From an uncultured Clostridium sp. (GTDB taxonomy: Bacteria; Bacillota; Clostridia; Lachnospirales; Lachnospiraceae), in NCBI GenBank assembly GCA_900543885.1, contig UQTA01000018.1, positions 1 to 47,817 on the forward strand: a DNA stretch of 47,817 nt. The letters run 5' to 3'. The position numbers were made by a program, and so were the translations under genes. Shown here one piece after another: positions 26,068-34,637 of the stretch; the stretch's first letter is position 1; each line of letters begins with the position of its first letter. The notes beneath the pieces are model-generated. The model was not told the origin of the DNA, did no database searches, and was given only the letters and a program-made list of their open reading frames with translations.

Positions 26068-26901
26068 ATGGGATATCAGAGAAAACGTCTGGTAATACGT
26101 ATCATTACCACGATCATTGTAGGGATATTTGCCCTTATGTTTATATTTCCATTTTTATGGATGCTTTCCACCTCCTTTAAGTATGAAATTGATGTAATGG
26201 AATTTCCAGTGCATCTGATCCCGCAAAGGTGGAATTTTCAAAATTATGTAACTGTATTTACAAAAAGTGACTTCCCTGGATATTACTTAAATTCTATTAA
26301 AGTAACTTTCCTTACGATCATTGGAGAGCTGTGTATCACCACTATGGCAGCATATGCCTTTGCCAGATTAAAATTCAGGGGAAAGAAAATTTTATTTATG
26401 GTGTATCTGTCAACTATGATGGTACCGGGACAGGTTTTGCTGCTTCCAAAGTATATTTATTTTCAAAGCATGCACATTACCAATACCCATCTGGCATTGA
26501 TCCTTCCAGGTCTGTTTTCAGTATTTGGGGTATTGTTAATGCGTCAGGTATTTATGCAGATCCCCTTTGAGTATACAGAGGCGGCTTATCTGGATGGAGC
26601 TTCCCATCCGGAGATTTTCTTAAAGCTGATATTGCCTCTGGCAAAGCCAGGACTTATGACAGCACTGCTTCTGGCATTTAGCTGGAGCTGGAATGATTAT
26701 ATTAATCCGTTAGTATTCTTATCTAATGATAAGTTGTTTACACTTACAGTTGGTCTTCAGCGTTTTCAGGAAGATGCATCTACAAACTATGCACTGATCA
26801 TGGCGGGAGCTACTGTTTCATTGATCCCACTGATCATTTTGTTCCTGTTTACACAGAAATATTTTATTGAAAGCTTTGCTTCAGCCGGAGTAAAGGGCTA
26901 A
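26068..26901 (+). CDS. Carbohydrate ABC importer permease (MalG-like), second importer
   Basis: A 277-aa membrane protein with six hydrophobic helices, an EAA loop (EAAYLDGASHPEIFLKLILP) and the MalG-type ending ASAGVKG. ATG 26068 follows AGGAGG. No ATPase gene is present in this operon either. Confidence 0.93.
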   Translation: MGYQRKRLVIRIITTIIVGIFALMFIFPFLWMLSTSFKYEIDVMEFPVHLIPQRWNFQNYVTVFTKSDFPGYYLNSIKVTFLTIIGELCITTMAAYAFARLKFRGKKILFMVYLSTMMVPGQVLLLPKYIYFQSMHITNTHLALILPGLFSVFGVLLMRQVFMQIPFEYTEAAYLDGASHPEIFLKLILPLAKPGLMTALLLAFSWSWNDYINPLVFLSNDKLFTLTVGLQRFQEDASTNYALIMAGATVSLIPLIILFLFTQKYFIESFASAGVKG

Positions 26902-26917
26902 GAGAGGAGAATAGTCT

Positions 26918-28072
26918 ATGGAAAAAGTACGTTTTGGTGTGATCGGTATTGGCAATATGGGAACCAGTCATTCTGGCTGGCTGGTTGGAAACCGGATCGA
27001 AGGAGCCGAGCTTACAGCTGTTTGCGATATTGATGAAAAAAGAAGAGAATGGGCAAAGGAAAATCTTCCCGGGACAGTAACTGTTTATGATGACTACAAA
27101 AAGCTTTTAGACAGTGGAAAAATAGATGCGGTGATCATTGCTGTGCCTCATTATTTACATCCGGAAATAGCAATTGAAGCATTAAAGAGAAATATCCATA
27201 CAATGGTGGAGAAACCGGCAGGAGTTTATGTATCCCAGATCCGTAAGATGAATGAGGAAGCAGAAAAACATCCGGATGTTAAGTTTGCCATGATGTTTAA
27301 TCAGAGGACCAATCCTTTATATCAGAAGGTAAAAGAGATACTGGATGCAGGAACCATTGGAAATCTGCGTCGTGTCAGCTGGATCATAACAAGCTGGTGG
27401 AGAACACAGAAATACTATGATTCCAGTGCATGGCGTGCTACCTGGGTCGGCGAAGGCGGTGGTGTTCTGGTAAACCAGGCGCCTCATCAGCTGGATCTTT
27501 TACAGTGGCTGTGTGGAATGCCATCTCTTATGGAAGCCCATTTAAAATATGGTTCTCACCGCAATATTACAGTAGAAGATGATGTAACTGCTTATTTTGA
27601 ATATCCAAACGGTGCAACAGGTACTTTTATCACCTGTACTCATGATGCACTGGGAACAGACCGTCTGGAGATCCATGGAGATAACGGAAAAATCATTATT
27701 ACAGACAGTAAGTCCGTTGTTGTTAAGAAAATGGATAAGCCGGAAGATGTATGGAATCATGAACTGGATTTCAGACAGATGCTGGCACTGGTGAAAGGCC
27801 AGACACAGCAGAAGCTGTATACAGAAGAAACTTTTGAATGCCCGGAAAACTGGGATCAGCAGCATATTGATGTTCTTATTAACTTTACTAATGCAATTGC
27901 AAAGGGAGAACAGCTGATCGCTCCGGGAGCAGAAGGAATCAAGGCAGTTGAGATTGCCAATTCTATGTTTTTATCTGATTGGTTAGGCCATTCAGTGACT
28001 CTTCCTGTGGATGATGATCTTTTCTATGAAAAACTTCAGGAAAAGGTGAAGGAGGAGAAAGAAAACAAATGA
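26918..28072 (+). CDS. Gfo/Idh/MocA family oxidoreductase (first of two)
   Basis: A 384-aa NAD(P)-dependent dehydrogenase. The N-terminal Rossmann fold is VIGIGNMGTSHSGWL with the dinucleotide Gly pattern; VMVEKP-type motif is TMVEKPAGVY (Glu-Lys-Pro); and the C-terminal alpha/beta domain has the substrate His in NQAPHQLDLLQWLCG. Members oxidise inositols, sugars or polyols at a ring carbon. It ends with an ATGA overlap into the second dehydrogenase, so the two are translationally coupled. Confidence 0.92.
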   Translation: MEKVRFGVIGIGNMGTSHSGWLVGNRIEGAELTAVCDIDEKRREWAKENLPGTVTVYDDYKKLLDSGKIDAVIIAVPHYLHPEIAIEALKRNIHTMVEKPAGVYVSQIRKMNEEAEKHPDVKFAMMFNQRTNPLYQKVKEILDAGTIGNLRRVSWIITSWWRTQKYYDSSAWRATWVGEGGGVLVNQAPHQLDLLQWLCGMPSLMEAHLKYGSHRNITVEDDVTAYFEYPNGATGTFITCTHDALGTDRLEIHGDNGKIIITDSKSVVVKKMDKPEDVWNHELDFRQMLALVKGQTQQKLYTEETFECPENWDQQHIDVLINFTNAIAKGEQLIAPGAEGIKAVEIANSMFLSDWLGHSVTLPVDDDLFYEKLQEKVKEEKENK

Positions 28073-29088
28073 GAACAGTGATCATTGGCCTGGGAACCGT
28101 ATCAAGGACCCATAGAAAAGCTTTGGCTTTGATGGATGACGTAGAGCTGGTCGCAGTAGCAGATGTAAAACCAGAGAAAAAAGAAGAACTGCCGGAAGGT
28201 GTCCATTTCTACGAAGATTATAAAGAAATGCTGGACAAAGAAAAGCCGGATGCAGCTCATATCTGCCTTCCACATTATCTTCATCTGGAAGCAGCTACAG
28301 AGTGTGCAAAGAGAGGGATAAATATTCTTTGTGAAAAGCCAAGCAATATGAATGGAGAGCAGCTTCGCCAGATGCAGAAACTGGAAGACCAGTATCATGT
28401 TAAACTGGCTATCTGCTTCCAGAACCGTTTAAATCCTACTTTTGTAAAGTTGCAGGAAATGATCGGTTCAGGTGAATATGGAAAGCTTTTAGGGATCAAA
28501 GCTGTGGCTATCTGGTCCCGTGATATGAACTATTATCAGGCGTCACCGTGGAGAGCCAGTATGGCACAGGCCGGCGGCGGATGCATGATCAATCAGGCGA
28601 TCCATACCCTGGATCAGATGCAGCTTCTTGGAGGACCGATCAAAAATATTACAGGTCAGATTTCCAATCTGCTTCACCATGAGATCGAAGTTGAAGATAC
28701 AGCAGTTGCCCATATTGAATTTGAAAATGGTGTTGCGGGTACATTTTTCGGAACCGTTACTTATGTAAAGAATTCAAGTATCGAACTTCAGGCAGTTTGC
28801 GAAAAAGGCAGCTTTACAATCAAGGATTATGGTCTGTGGTATGGGCCAAAGGAAAATGAGAATGAAAAAACACTGCTCATTAAAGATAAACGTCTCCCAG
28901 GAGAGAAAACCTATTACGGAAGCGGTCATGTAGACCTGATCCGCCGGTTTTATGATATGCTGGAAGGAAAAACAGACCAGTATTTCAGTGTAAAGGATGA
29001 TAAAGTAATTCTTTTAATAGAAGGAATCCGTAAGTCCTCTCTTGAGAGCAGGATCGTAGAATGGAAGGAGCTTGATAAAAATGAGTGA
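28069..29088 (+). CDS. Gfo/Idh/MocA family oxidoreductase (second of two)
   Basis: A 339-aa paralogue of the preceding gene: IGLGTVSRTHRKAL at the N-terminus, CEKPSNMNGEQL as the EKP motif, and NQAIHTLDQMQLLGG with the substrate His. The start overlaps the stop of the first dehydrogenase by 4 bp, with GGAGGAG inside that gene as ribosome binding site. The pair plus two isomerases suggests successive oxidation and epimerisation of one substrate. Confidence 0.92.
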   Translation: MRTVIIGLGTVSRTHRKALALMDDVELVAVADVKPEKKEELPEGVHFYEDYKEMLDKEKPDAAHICLPHYLHLEAATECAKRGINILCEKPSNMNGEQLRQMQKLEDQYHVKLAICFQNRLNPTFVKLQEMIGSGEYGKLLGIKAVAIWSRDMNYYQASPWRASMAQAGGGCMINQAIHTLDQMQLLGGPIKNITGQISNLLHHEIEVEDTAVAHIEFENGVAGTFFGTVTYVKNSSIELQAVCEKGSFTIKDYGLWYGPKENENEKTLLIKDKRLPGEKTYYGSGHVDLIRRFYDMLEGKTDQYFSVKDDKVILLIEGIRKSSLESRIVEWKELDKNE

Positions 29089-29947
29089 AGCAAAAAAAGG
29101 ATCACCAAAGATCGCGTTAAACATGTCTATGGTCAAGACCATTATGTGGGATAAGGGACCGGATTATACCTTTGAGAGAGTGAAAGCAGCAGGACTTTCT
29201 TATTTTGAACTGTCACAGGTAGATATGACAGATGAATATATTGATCAGGTTCTGGAAGCATCTGCAAAACATGGTGTGACTGTAATGTCTACCAGCTTAA
29301 ACTATAAGCCTTTATTTGGACCAAATGCCAAGGGCTTTGATGTTGAGAAAGATATGGACCGTATTATTGCAGCCAATAAACGTCTGGGAGTTACATATGT
29401 AAGAGACTCACTGATCCCATCTATCTGTATCCATAATGAAGAAGGATATTACAAGGCTGCAGAGGATTTAAACTACTATGGAAAGATTTTAAAGGAAAAT
29501 GGACTGAAGCTGTATTATCACAACCATCATTTTGAATTTGAAAAATATCATGGAAAAACAGGTTTTGAGCTGCTGGTAGAAAATACAGATCCGGAACTGG
29601 TTGGCTTTGAGATCGATGTACACTGGATCCAGAGAGCAGGACAGGATCCTGTAAAATGGATCAAACGTTTAGCTGGCAGAGAAGATATGGTACATCTGAA
29701 AGATTACCGTATTTATTTCCCAGATGGACAGCCAACTCCTGAGATTTTCCACAAGGAGCAGTGTATCCAGTTTGCCGAGATCGGAGAAGGAAATCTGGAT
29801 ATGAAGGCTATCATTGAAGCTTCTGTAGAAGGTGGAGCTATTTATCTGCCTATTGAGCAGGATCAGACCTATGGAAAAGATCCATTTGACTGTATCAGGA
29901 CCAGCGTAAAAAATATCTGCGATATGGGATTTGAAAAATATCTGTAA
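29081..29947 (+). CDS. Sugar phosphate isomerase/epimerase (TIM barrel), first of pair
   Basis: A 288-aa xylose-isomerase-like barrel. Likely metal and substrate residues lie in LYYHNHHFEFEKYHG, GFEIDVHWIQRAG, MVHLKDYR and LPIEQDQTY, a pattern shared with inosose dehydratase and hydroxypyruvate isomerase relatives. ATG 29081 follows AAGGAG and lies inside the previous gene's end (8-bp overlap). Confidence 0.9.
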   Translation: MSEAKKGSPKIALNMSMVKTIMWDKGPDYTFERVKAAGLSYFELSQVDMTDEYIDQVLEASAKHGVTVMSTSLNYKPLFGPNAKGFDVEKDMDRIIAANKRLGVTYVRDSLIPSICIHNEEGYYKAAEDLNYYGKILKENGLKLYYHNHHFEFEKYHGKTGFELLVENTDPELVGFEIDVHWIQRAGQDPVKWIKRLAGREDMVHLKDYRIYFPDGQPTPEIFHKEQCIQFAEIGEGNLDMKAIIEASVEGGAIYLPIEQDQTYGKDPFDCIRTSVKNICDMGFEKYL

Positions 29948-29965
29948 GTCTGGGAGGAATAATAC

Positions 29966-30832
29966 ATGGATAAGATAGTCCTTTCCGGCTTTGCAGATGA
30001 GATTTCTTCTTCTCTTGACAGACAGATACAGGTGTTAAAAAAATTAGGGATTTCCCACATGGAGATCCGGGGTGTGGAAAAGAAGGGAATCGACACATAC
30101 ACCACAGAAGAAGTAAAAGAGATCAAGGGTAAGCTGGATGATCAGGGGATCGCCATTTCTTCTCTGGCATCACCCATAGGAAAGATCAATATTAAAGATG
30201 ATTTTACACCCCATCTGGAACATTTTAAACATGTGGCTGAGCTGGCCCATGTATTAAATACCAGATATATCCGGATGTTCAGCTTTTTTATGCCTGAGGG
30301 TGAAGAACCAGACGGATATAAAGAGACCGTATTTGAACAGCTGGACCGGCTGATACGCGTGGGTAAGGAGCAGGATGTGATCCTGCTGCATGAAAATGAG
30401 AAGGATATTTATGGGGACAGCATTGTGCGCTGTGAAAAGCTTATGAAGGAGTTTTATGGCGATCATTTTAAAGCAGTATTTGATTTTGCCAATTTTATTC
30501 AGTGCGGACAGGATCCATGGGATGCATACAGCGTAATGAAACCATATATTGAATATATCCATGTGAAAGATGCCAGAAAGGCTGATGGGGTGATCGTTCC
30601 GGCAGGAAAGGGAGATGGAAAGATCCAGGAAATCCTGAAAGACCTGTTTGAACACGGATATAAAGGATTTATTTCCCTGGAACCTCATCTTACTGAATTT
30701 GACGGTTTGAAAAATCTGGAAAGAGATGGGGAAAGCTTAAAGGGCATGCAGCAGATGGATGGGGCAGAGGCCTTCACTGTTGCCTGCGAAGCTTTAAGAA
30801 AGATCCTTAAAAATCTGGGTCAGGATGTATAA
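29966..30832 (+). CDS. Sugar phosphate isomerase/epimerase (TIM barrel), second of pair
   Basis: A 288-aa member of the same family. Likely ligands are in ILLHENEKDIYG, AVFDFANFIQCG, YIHVKDARKADG and ISLEPHLTEFDG (Glu, Asp, His, Glu order). It is more distant from the neighbour than a recent duplicate would be. ATG 29966 follows GGGAGGA. It is the last gene of the operon; only a small AT hairpin (about 30839-30852) separates it from the convergent MATE gene, so read-through into antisense is possible. Confidence 0.9.
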   Translation: MDKIVLSGFADEISSSLDRQIQVLKKLGISHMEIRGVEKKGIDTYTTEEVKEIKGKLDDQGIAISSLASPIGKINIKDDFTPHLEHFKHVAELAHVLNTRYIRMFSFFMPEGEEPDGYKETVFEQLDRLIRVGKEQDVILLHENEKDIYGDSIVRCEKLMKEFYGDHFKAVFDFANFIQCGQDPWDAYSVMKPYIEYIHVKDARKADGVIVPAGKGDGKIQEILKDLFEHGYKGFISLEPHLTEFDGLKNLERDGESLKGMQQMDGAEAFTVACEALRKILKNLGQDV

Positions 30833-30845
30833 GAAACACAGATTT

Positions 30846-32201
30846 TTAAATCTTCTTCTTTACATTTAATCCTACTTTCCAATAATAAATAATAAGCAAA
30901 ATACTGCATAATACCCATCCTAAAGGATATCCAAGGGCAGTAGCGGTAATATTATTGAAGTATTTTGAAATAAAGTAAAGATAGATCTGACGGAAGACAA
31001 TAAAGCTTCCCATCATAATGACCATAGGGGTGACGGAATTTCCGGCGCCCCTTAATGCGTTTGCAAAGATCTGGTTAAAACTGATCGCCAGATAGAATGG
31101 CATCATTAAACGGATAAAATGAACGCCGTAAGAGAGTACATCCGGGTCATTGTTGAAAAGAGATGCCAGAAATGGGGCGAAAATGATCACAGGAGCCATA
31201 AGGATGAGAGCAGTGGCAATAGAAAGAAGAAGAGCAACGTTTGTTCCTTTTCTGGCCCGTTTCATGTTGTCAGCCCCCAGGTTCTGTCCTACAAAGGTGG
31301 TGACTGCCAGACCGATACTCTGGATCGGCAGCAGACAGAACTTGTCCAGTTTCCCATAAGTGGTCCAGCCTGCCATGCAGGAAGAACCAAAATGGTTGAT
31401 ATAAGATTGTACAAATACATTGGAAAAAGAGGTGACAGCGATCTGAAGGCCCGCAGGAAAGCCAATGCGAAAGATAGACATGGCAGTTCCCTTATGGATA
31501 TGCAGGTCTTTCCATATCAGATGGTATGAGCTTTTTTCCCGGGTAAGGATCGCAAGTACCAGCACAGCGGAGATCCACTGTGAAAGGATGGTAGCGTAGG
31601 CAACGCCTTCCACACCTGCATGGAAAACGATCACAAACAGCAGGTCAAAAAAGATATTGCCAAGAGCGCAGATTATAAGTATGTATAAAGGACGTCTGGA
31701 ATCTCCTACAGCCCGCAGGATACCAGACCCCATATTGTAGAGCATCAAACCTGATACGCCTGCAAAATAAATGCGCAGATACTGGGATGCTTCCGGGAGT
31801 ACATCATCAGGAGTATCCATTAATTGAAGGAATACAGGAGATAAGACCAGTCCTGCAATGGTAAAGATCACGGATAATACAATGGTCAGTGCGATCGTAG
31901 TATGTACGGCACGGTGAAGAGATCTGTTATTTCCAGCTCCAAAGCTGTGGGCGATCACTACACCTGCACCAGTAGAAAGCCCGGTAAAGAAACCGATAAT
32001 GGTATTGATGATACAGTCTGTAGAACCAACAGCTGCCAGAGCAGTCTTACTGACAAAATTTCCCACAACAATACTGTCAACAGTATTATAAAATTGCTGG
32101 AACAGGTTGCCCACAAAGAGGGGAAGGGCAAACATAACAAGGAGCCTGGTGATATTGCCTTCAGTCATTTTCTGGCTTTTCGATGATGGAGTGGAAGACA
32201 T
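30846..32201 (-). CDS. MATE family efflux transporter
   Basis: A 451-aa inner-membrane protein with about 12 transmembrane helices. It begins TEGNITRLLVMFALPLFVGN and has NTVDSIVVGNFVS, typical of bacterial MATE exporters that expel cationic drugs or metabolites with Na+ or H+. GNFFFD-type and PAGLQI segments occur in the middle. The ATG at 32201 is chosen because AAAGGAA lies about 10 nt upstream; a longer reading frame (to 32285) would run into the R1 repeat. It is convergent with the sugar operon. Confidence 0.93.
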   Translation of the reverse strand: MSSTPSSKSQKMTEGNITRLLVMFALPLFVGNLFQQFYNTVDSIVVGNFVSKTALAAVGSTDCIINTIIGFFTGLSTGAGVVIAHSFGAGNNRSLHRAVHTTIALTIVLSVIFTIAGLVLSPVFLQLMDTPDDVLPEASQYLRIYFAGVSGLMLYNMGSGILRAVGDSRRPLYILIICALGNIFFDLLFVIVFHAGVEGVAYATILSQWISAVLVLAILTREKSSYHLIWKDLHIHKGTAMSIFRIGFPAGLQIAVTSFSNVFVQSYINHFGSSCMAGWTTYGKLDKFCLLPIQSIGLAVTTFVGQNLGADNMKRARKGTNVALLLSIATALILMAPVIIFAPFLASLFNNDPDVLSYGVHFIRLMMPFYLAISFNQIFANALRGAGNSVTPMVIMMGSFIVFRQIYLYFISKYFNNITATALGYPLGWVLCSILLIIYYWKVGLNVKKKI

Positions 32202-32228
32202 GGTAAAGTAATTCCTTTCTGATTTAAT

Positions 32229-32388
32229 GTCCTCTCGGAGTCTTTCATGCACCTGCTTTTGTGGCCGGTTTTTCGTCAGTCGCACCCGAAGTTCATCACC
32301 GTACGCACCGCGTACGCCTCAGAAATTTGGGTACAACTGACAAAAAATCTTCTCACAAAATCAGGCACAGAAAGATTCCGAGAGAACA
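32229..32388. repeat. Dispersed hairpin repeat R1, copy B with internal insertion
   Basis: The outer parts match 25002-25088 closely: CCTCTCGGAGTCTTTCATGC at the left; ATCTTCTC and AAGATTCCGAGAGAA at the right. Here the centre is expanded by about 70 bp of GC-rich sequence containing GTACGC/GCGTAC palindromes. It lies upstream of the MATE gene. Confidence 0.8.
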
Positions 32389-32428
32389 TTTTATTCTGGC
32401 GGTGTATGCTCACGCCCTCGGGCTTGTA

Positions 32429-32657
32429 CGCTCTACTGCCTGCTTTCGCAGGCGATTCGTTCGTTAATGGCTTGTGAAAAACAAATGCCTGCTGACGCAG
32501 CCGCTTGTTTTTCCCTGCACTCATTATATCTTATACTCACGAATCCCGCGCATTCGCGCTCTACTGCCTGCTTTCGCAGGCGATTCGTTCGTTAATGGCT
32601 TGTGAAAAACAAATGCCTGCTGACGCAGCCGCTTGTTTTTCCCTGCACTCATTATAT
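32429..32657. repeat. Perfect 101-bp direct duplication with terminator-like hairpins
   Basis: Positions 32429-32529 and 32557-32657 are identical over 101 bp, separated by 27 bp (128-bp period). Each unit carries a hairpin CCTGC-TTTC-GCAGG and a second one, AAAAACAA...CTGC-TGAC-GCAG...TTGTTTTT (32477-32512 and 32605-32640), which looks like a rho-independent terminator. The spacer 32202-32770 holds no gene I can support. Confidence 0.9.
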
Positions 32658-32770
32658 ATCATATTTTTCGATAAATAAATCAGTTCTGGAAAAATCTTTA
32701 TTTCTATGCTATGATTACCCCGATATGATTTTGAACAAAAAAGGTTAGATAAAAGAAAGGTGTGATCATC

Positions 32771-33448
32771 ATGTATAAATGCTGTATATTTGACCTGGAT
32801 GGAACGCTGGTGAATTCTATTTATGCCTTAAAGCGGTCTGTAGATCTGACATTGGGGCATTTTGGACTGGGACCGGTCTCTATAAAAGATACGAAACAGT
32901 TTGTAGGGGATGGTTATAAAAAGCTGGTGGAACGTTCTCTGATAGCATATGGGGATAAAGAACTGACCCATTATAAGGAAGCGCTGGATGTATATAACGA
33001 GGTTTTTAAAGACTGCTGTCTTTATAAAGTAGAAGCTTATGAGGGCATTCCTGAACTTCTGGACTTTTTAAAGGAACATAAGATCTTAGCGACAGTTCTT
33101 TCAAATAAGCCACACCAGAGAGCTCTTGATAATGTGGCCTATGTCTTTGGAGATAATACGTTTGATAAGGTATACGGAGAAAGAGAAGCGCAGGGAATCA
33201 AAAAAAAGCCTGCTCCTGACGGTGTAGTGGCACTGATCGATGAGCTGGGACTAAAGAAAGAAGAATGTCTGTATCTGGGAGATACGAATACGGATATGGA
33301 AACAGGACAGGCAGCGCAGGTAGATACGGTAGGTGTGACCTGGGGTTTTCGCCCAAGAGAAGAACTGGAGGCATTTGCACCCAAACTTGTGGCGGATACT
33401 CCTTTCCAGGTGATAGATTTTATAAAGGCAGAGAATCACATTGAATAA
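32771..33448 (+). CDS. HAD-superfamily phosphatase (phosphoglycolate phosphatase-like)
   Basis: A 225-aa hydrolase. Motif I is CIFDLDGTLVNS, motif II is ATVLSNKPHQ, and motifs III/IV are GIKKKPAPDGVVAL and CLYLGDTNTDMETG. A helical C1 cap lies between motifs I and II, as in the Gph/PgmB group. ATG 32771 follows AGAAAGG; the in-frame GTG at 32762 is too close to that site. It overlaps the znuA-like gene by 8 bp if that gene starts at TTG 33441, which would make the two co-transcribed, though the functional link to zinc is unclear. Confidence 0.9.
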   Translation: MYKCCIFDLDGTLVNSIYALKRSVDLTLGHFGLGPVSIKDTKQFVGDGYKKLVERSLIAYGDKELTHYKEALDVYNEVFKDCCLYKVEAYEGIPELLDFLKEHKILATVLSNKPHQRALDNVAYVFGDNTFDKVYGEREAQGIKKKPAPDGVVALIDELGLKKEECLYLGDTNTDMETGQAAQVDTVGVTWGFRPREELEAFAPKLVADTPFQVIDFIKAENHIE

Positions 33449-34622
33449 TTTAAAACAGAACAAATTAAATAAGAAGAAACGTACATTTAAAATGCGTATT
33501 GTGAGTATTTTTCTCATGGTGTGCTGCATTATCCTTTCTGGATGCAGTACATGGGATATGACGGGGACTGCGGCTTTGGACAGGCCAGAAGAAAAAGACG
33601 CTCGTCCTCTGGTGGTGACTACTATTTTCCCATATTATGATTTTGTACGTCAGATCGCAGGAGACAGAGTAAGATTGAAAATGGTAGTTCCTGCAGGAAT
33701 GGACAGTCATTCCTTTGAGCCGACACCGGCAGATATGATCACCATGCAGCAGGCAGATCTGATGGTGTGCAATGGCGGAGCAATGGAGCAGTGGGTAGAA
33801 AAGGTGACAGCTTCTTTGGATACTGAGAATATGATGATCCTTACGATGATGGATTATGTAGATGTATTAGAAGAAGAACTGGTTGAGGGAATGGAAGATG
33901 CAGAACATGGGCATTCCCATTCAGATCATGATCATGAAGCACATGATGACCACGATCATGAAGAACATGTTTACGAAGAACATGCACATCTGGAAGACGA
34001 AGCTGATCATGCAGAAATGCATGACGAGAAAAAAGCTCATGAGAATTTATCTCACGATACATTTGACGAACATGATGGCCATGAAATGGAAATCGAATAT
34101 GATGAGCATATTTGGACTTCACCGGCGAATGCCATGAAGATCGTGGAAGTGATCGCAGAAAAGCTTGCAGATATATCACCAGAGAATGCTTCTTATTTTG
34201 AACAGAACAAAAACAATTATCTGAAGGAATTGAAAAATCTGGATGATGAATTCAAGGACATTGTTGCAAATGGACGTCACCATATGATCGTTGTTGCGGA
34301 TAAATTTCCACTTAGGTATTTTGCACAGGAATATGGTCTGTCTTACAGAGCCGCCTTTTCTGGCTGCAGCACAGATACAGAACCCAGTGCCAAAACCATT
34401 GCGTACCTGATCGACCGTATAAAGGAAAACCAGCTTCAGGCAGTGTTTTATCTGGAACTCTCTAGTCACCGGACGGCAGATATCATCAGTGAGGAAACCG
34501 GGGCGAAAACACTTCTCTTTCATTCCTGCCATAATGTTACAAGAAGGCAGTTTGATGAAGGAGTTACCTATCTGCAGCTGATGAAACAGAATGCAAAAAA
34601 TCTGCAGGAAGCACTTTCGTAG
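33441..34622 (+). CDS. znuA: Zinc-binding lipoprotein of ABC importer (ZnuA/AdcA family)
   Basis: A cluster 9 metal-binding protein of up to 393 aa. VCCIILSGCS is a lipoprotein signal, so the protein is anchored outside the membrane. TIFPYYDFVRQIAGDRV, GMDSHSFEPTPADM (first His ligand), YDEHIWTSPANAM (second His) and the late LELSSHRTADIISEETGAK give the zinc site. A very long His/Asp/Glu loop (about residues 152-220) matches the zinc-capture loop of ZnuA. The start is uncertain: TTG 33441 overlaps the previous gene; ATG 33492 gives a short signal peptide. Confidence 0.92.
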   Translation: MNNLKQNKLNKKKRTFKMRIVSIFLMVCCIILSGCSTWDMTGTAALDRPEEKDARPLVVTTIFPYYDFVRQIAGDRVRLKMVVPAGMDSHSFEPTPADMITMQQADLMVCNGGAMEQWVEKVTASLDTENMMILTMMDYVDVLEEELVEGMEDAEHGHSHSDHDHEAHDDHDHEEHVYEEHAHLEDEADHAEMHDEKKAHENLSHDTFDEHDGHEMEIEYDEHIWTSPANAMKIVEVIAEKLADISPENASYFEQNKNNYLKELKNLDDEFKDIVANGRHHMIVVADKFPLRYFAQEYGLSYRAAFSGCSTDTEPSAKTIAYLIDRIKENQLQAVFYLELSSHRTADIISEETGAKTLLFHSCHNVTRRQFDEGVTYLQLMKQNAKNLQEALS

Positions 34623-34637
34623 GAGGAAAAATTTTAA

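Noticed and set aside
32202..32285. Longer N-terminus for the MATE protein
   Set aside because: The extra 28 residues are charged and translate the R1 repeat, while AAAGGAA is correctly spaced for the ATG at 32201.
32429..32657. Direct repeats as a CRISPR array
   Set aside because: Only two units of 101 bp with one 27-bp spacer; unit length and internal terminator hairpins do not fit CRISPR repeats, and no cas genes are present.
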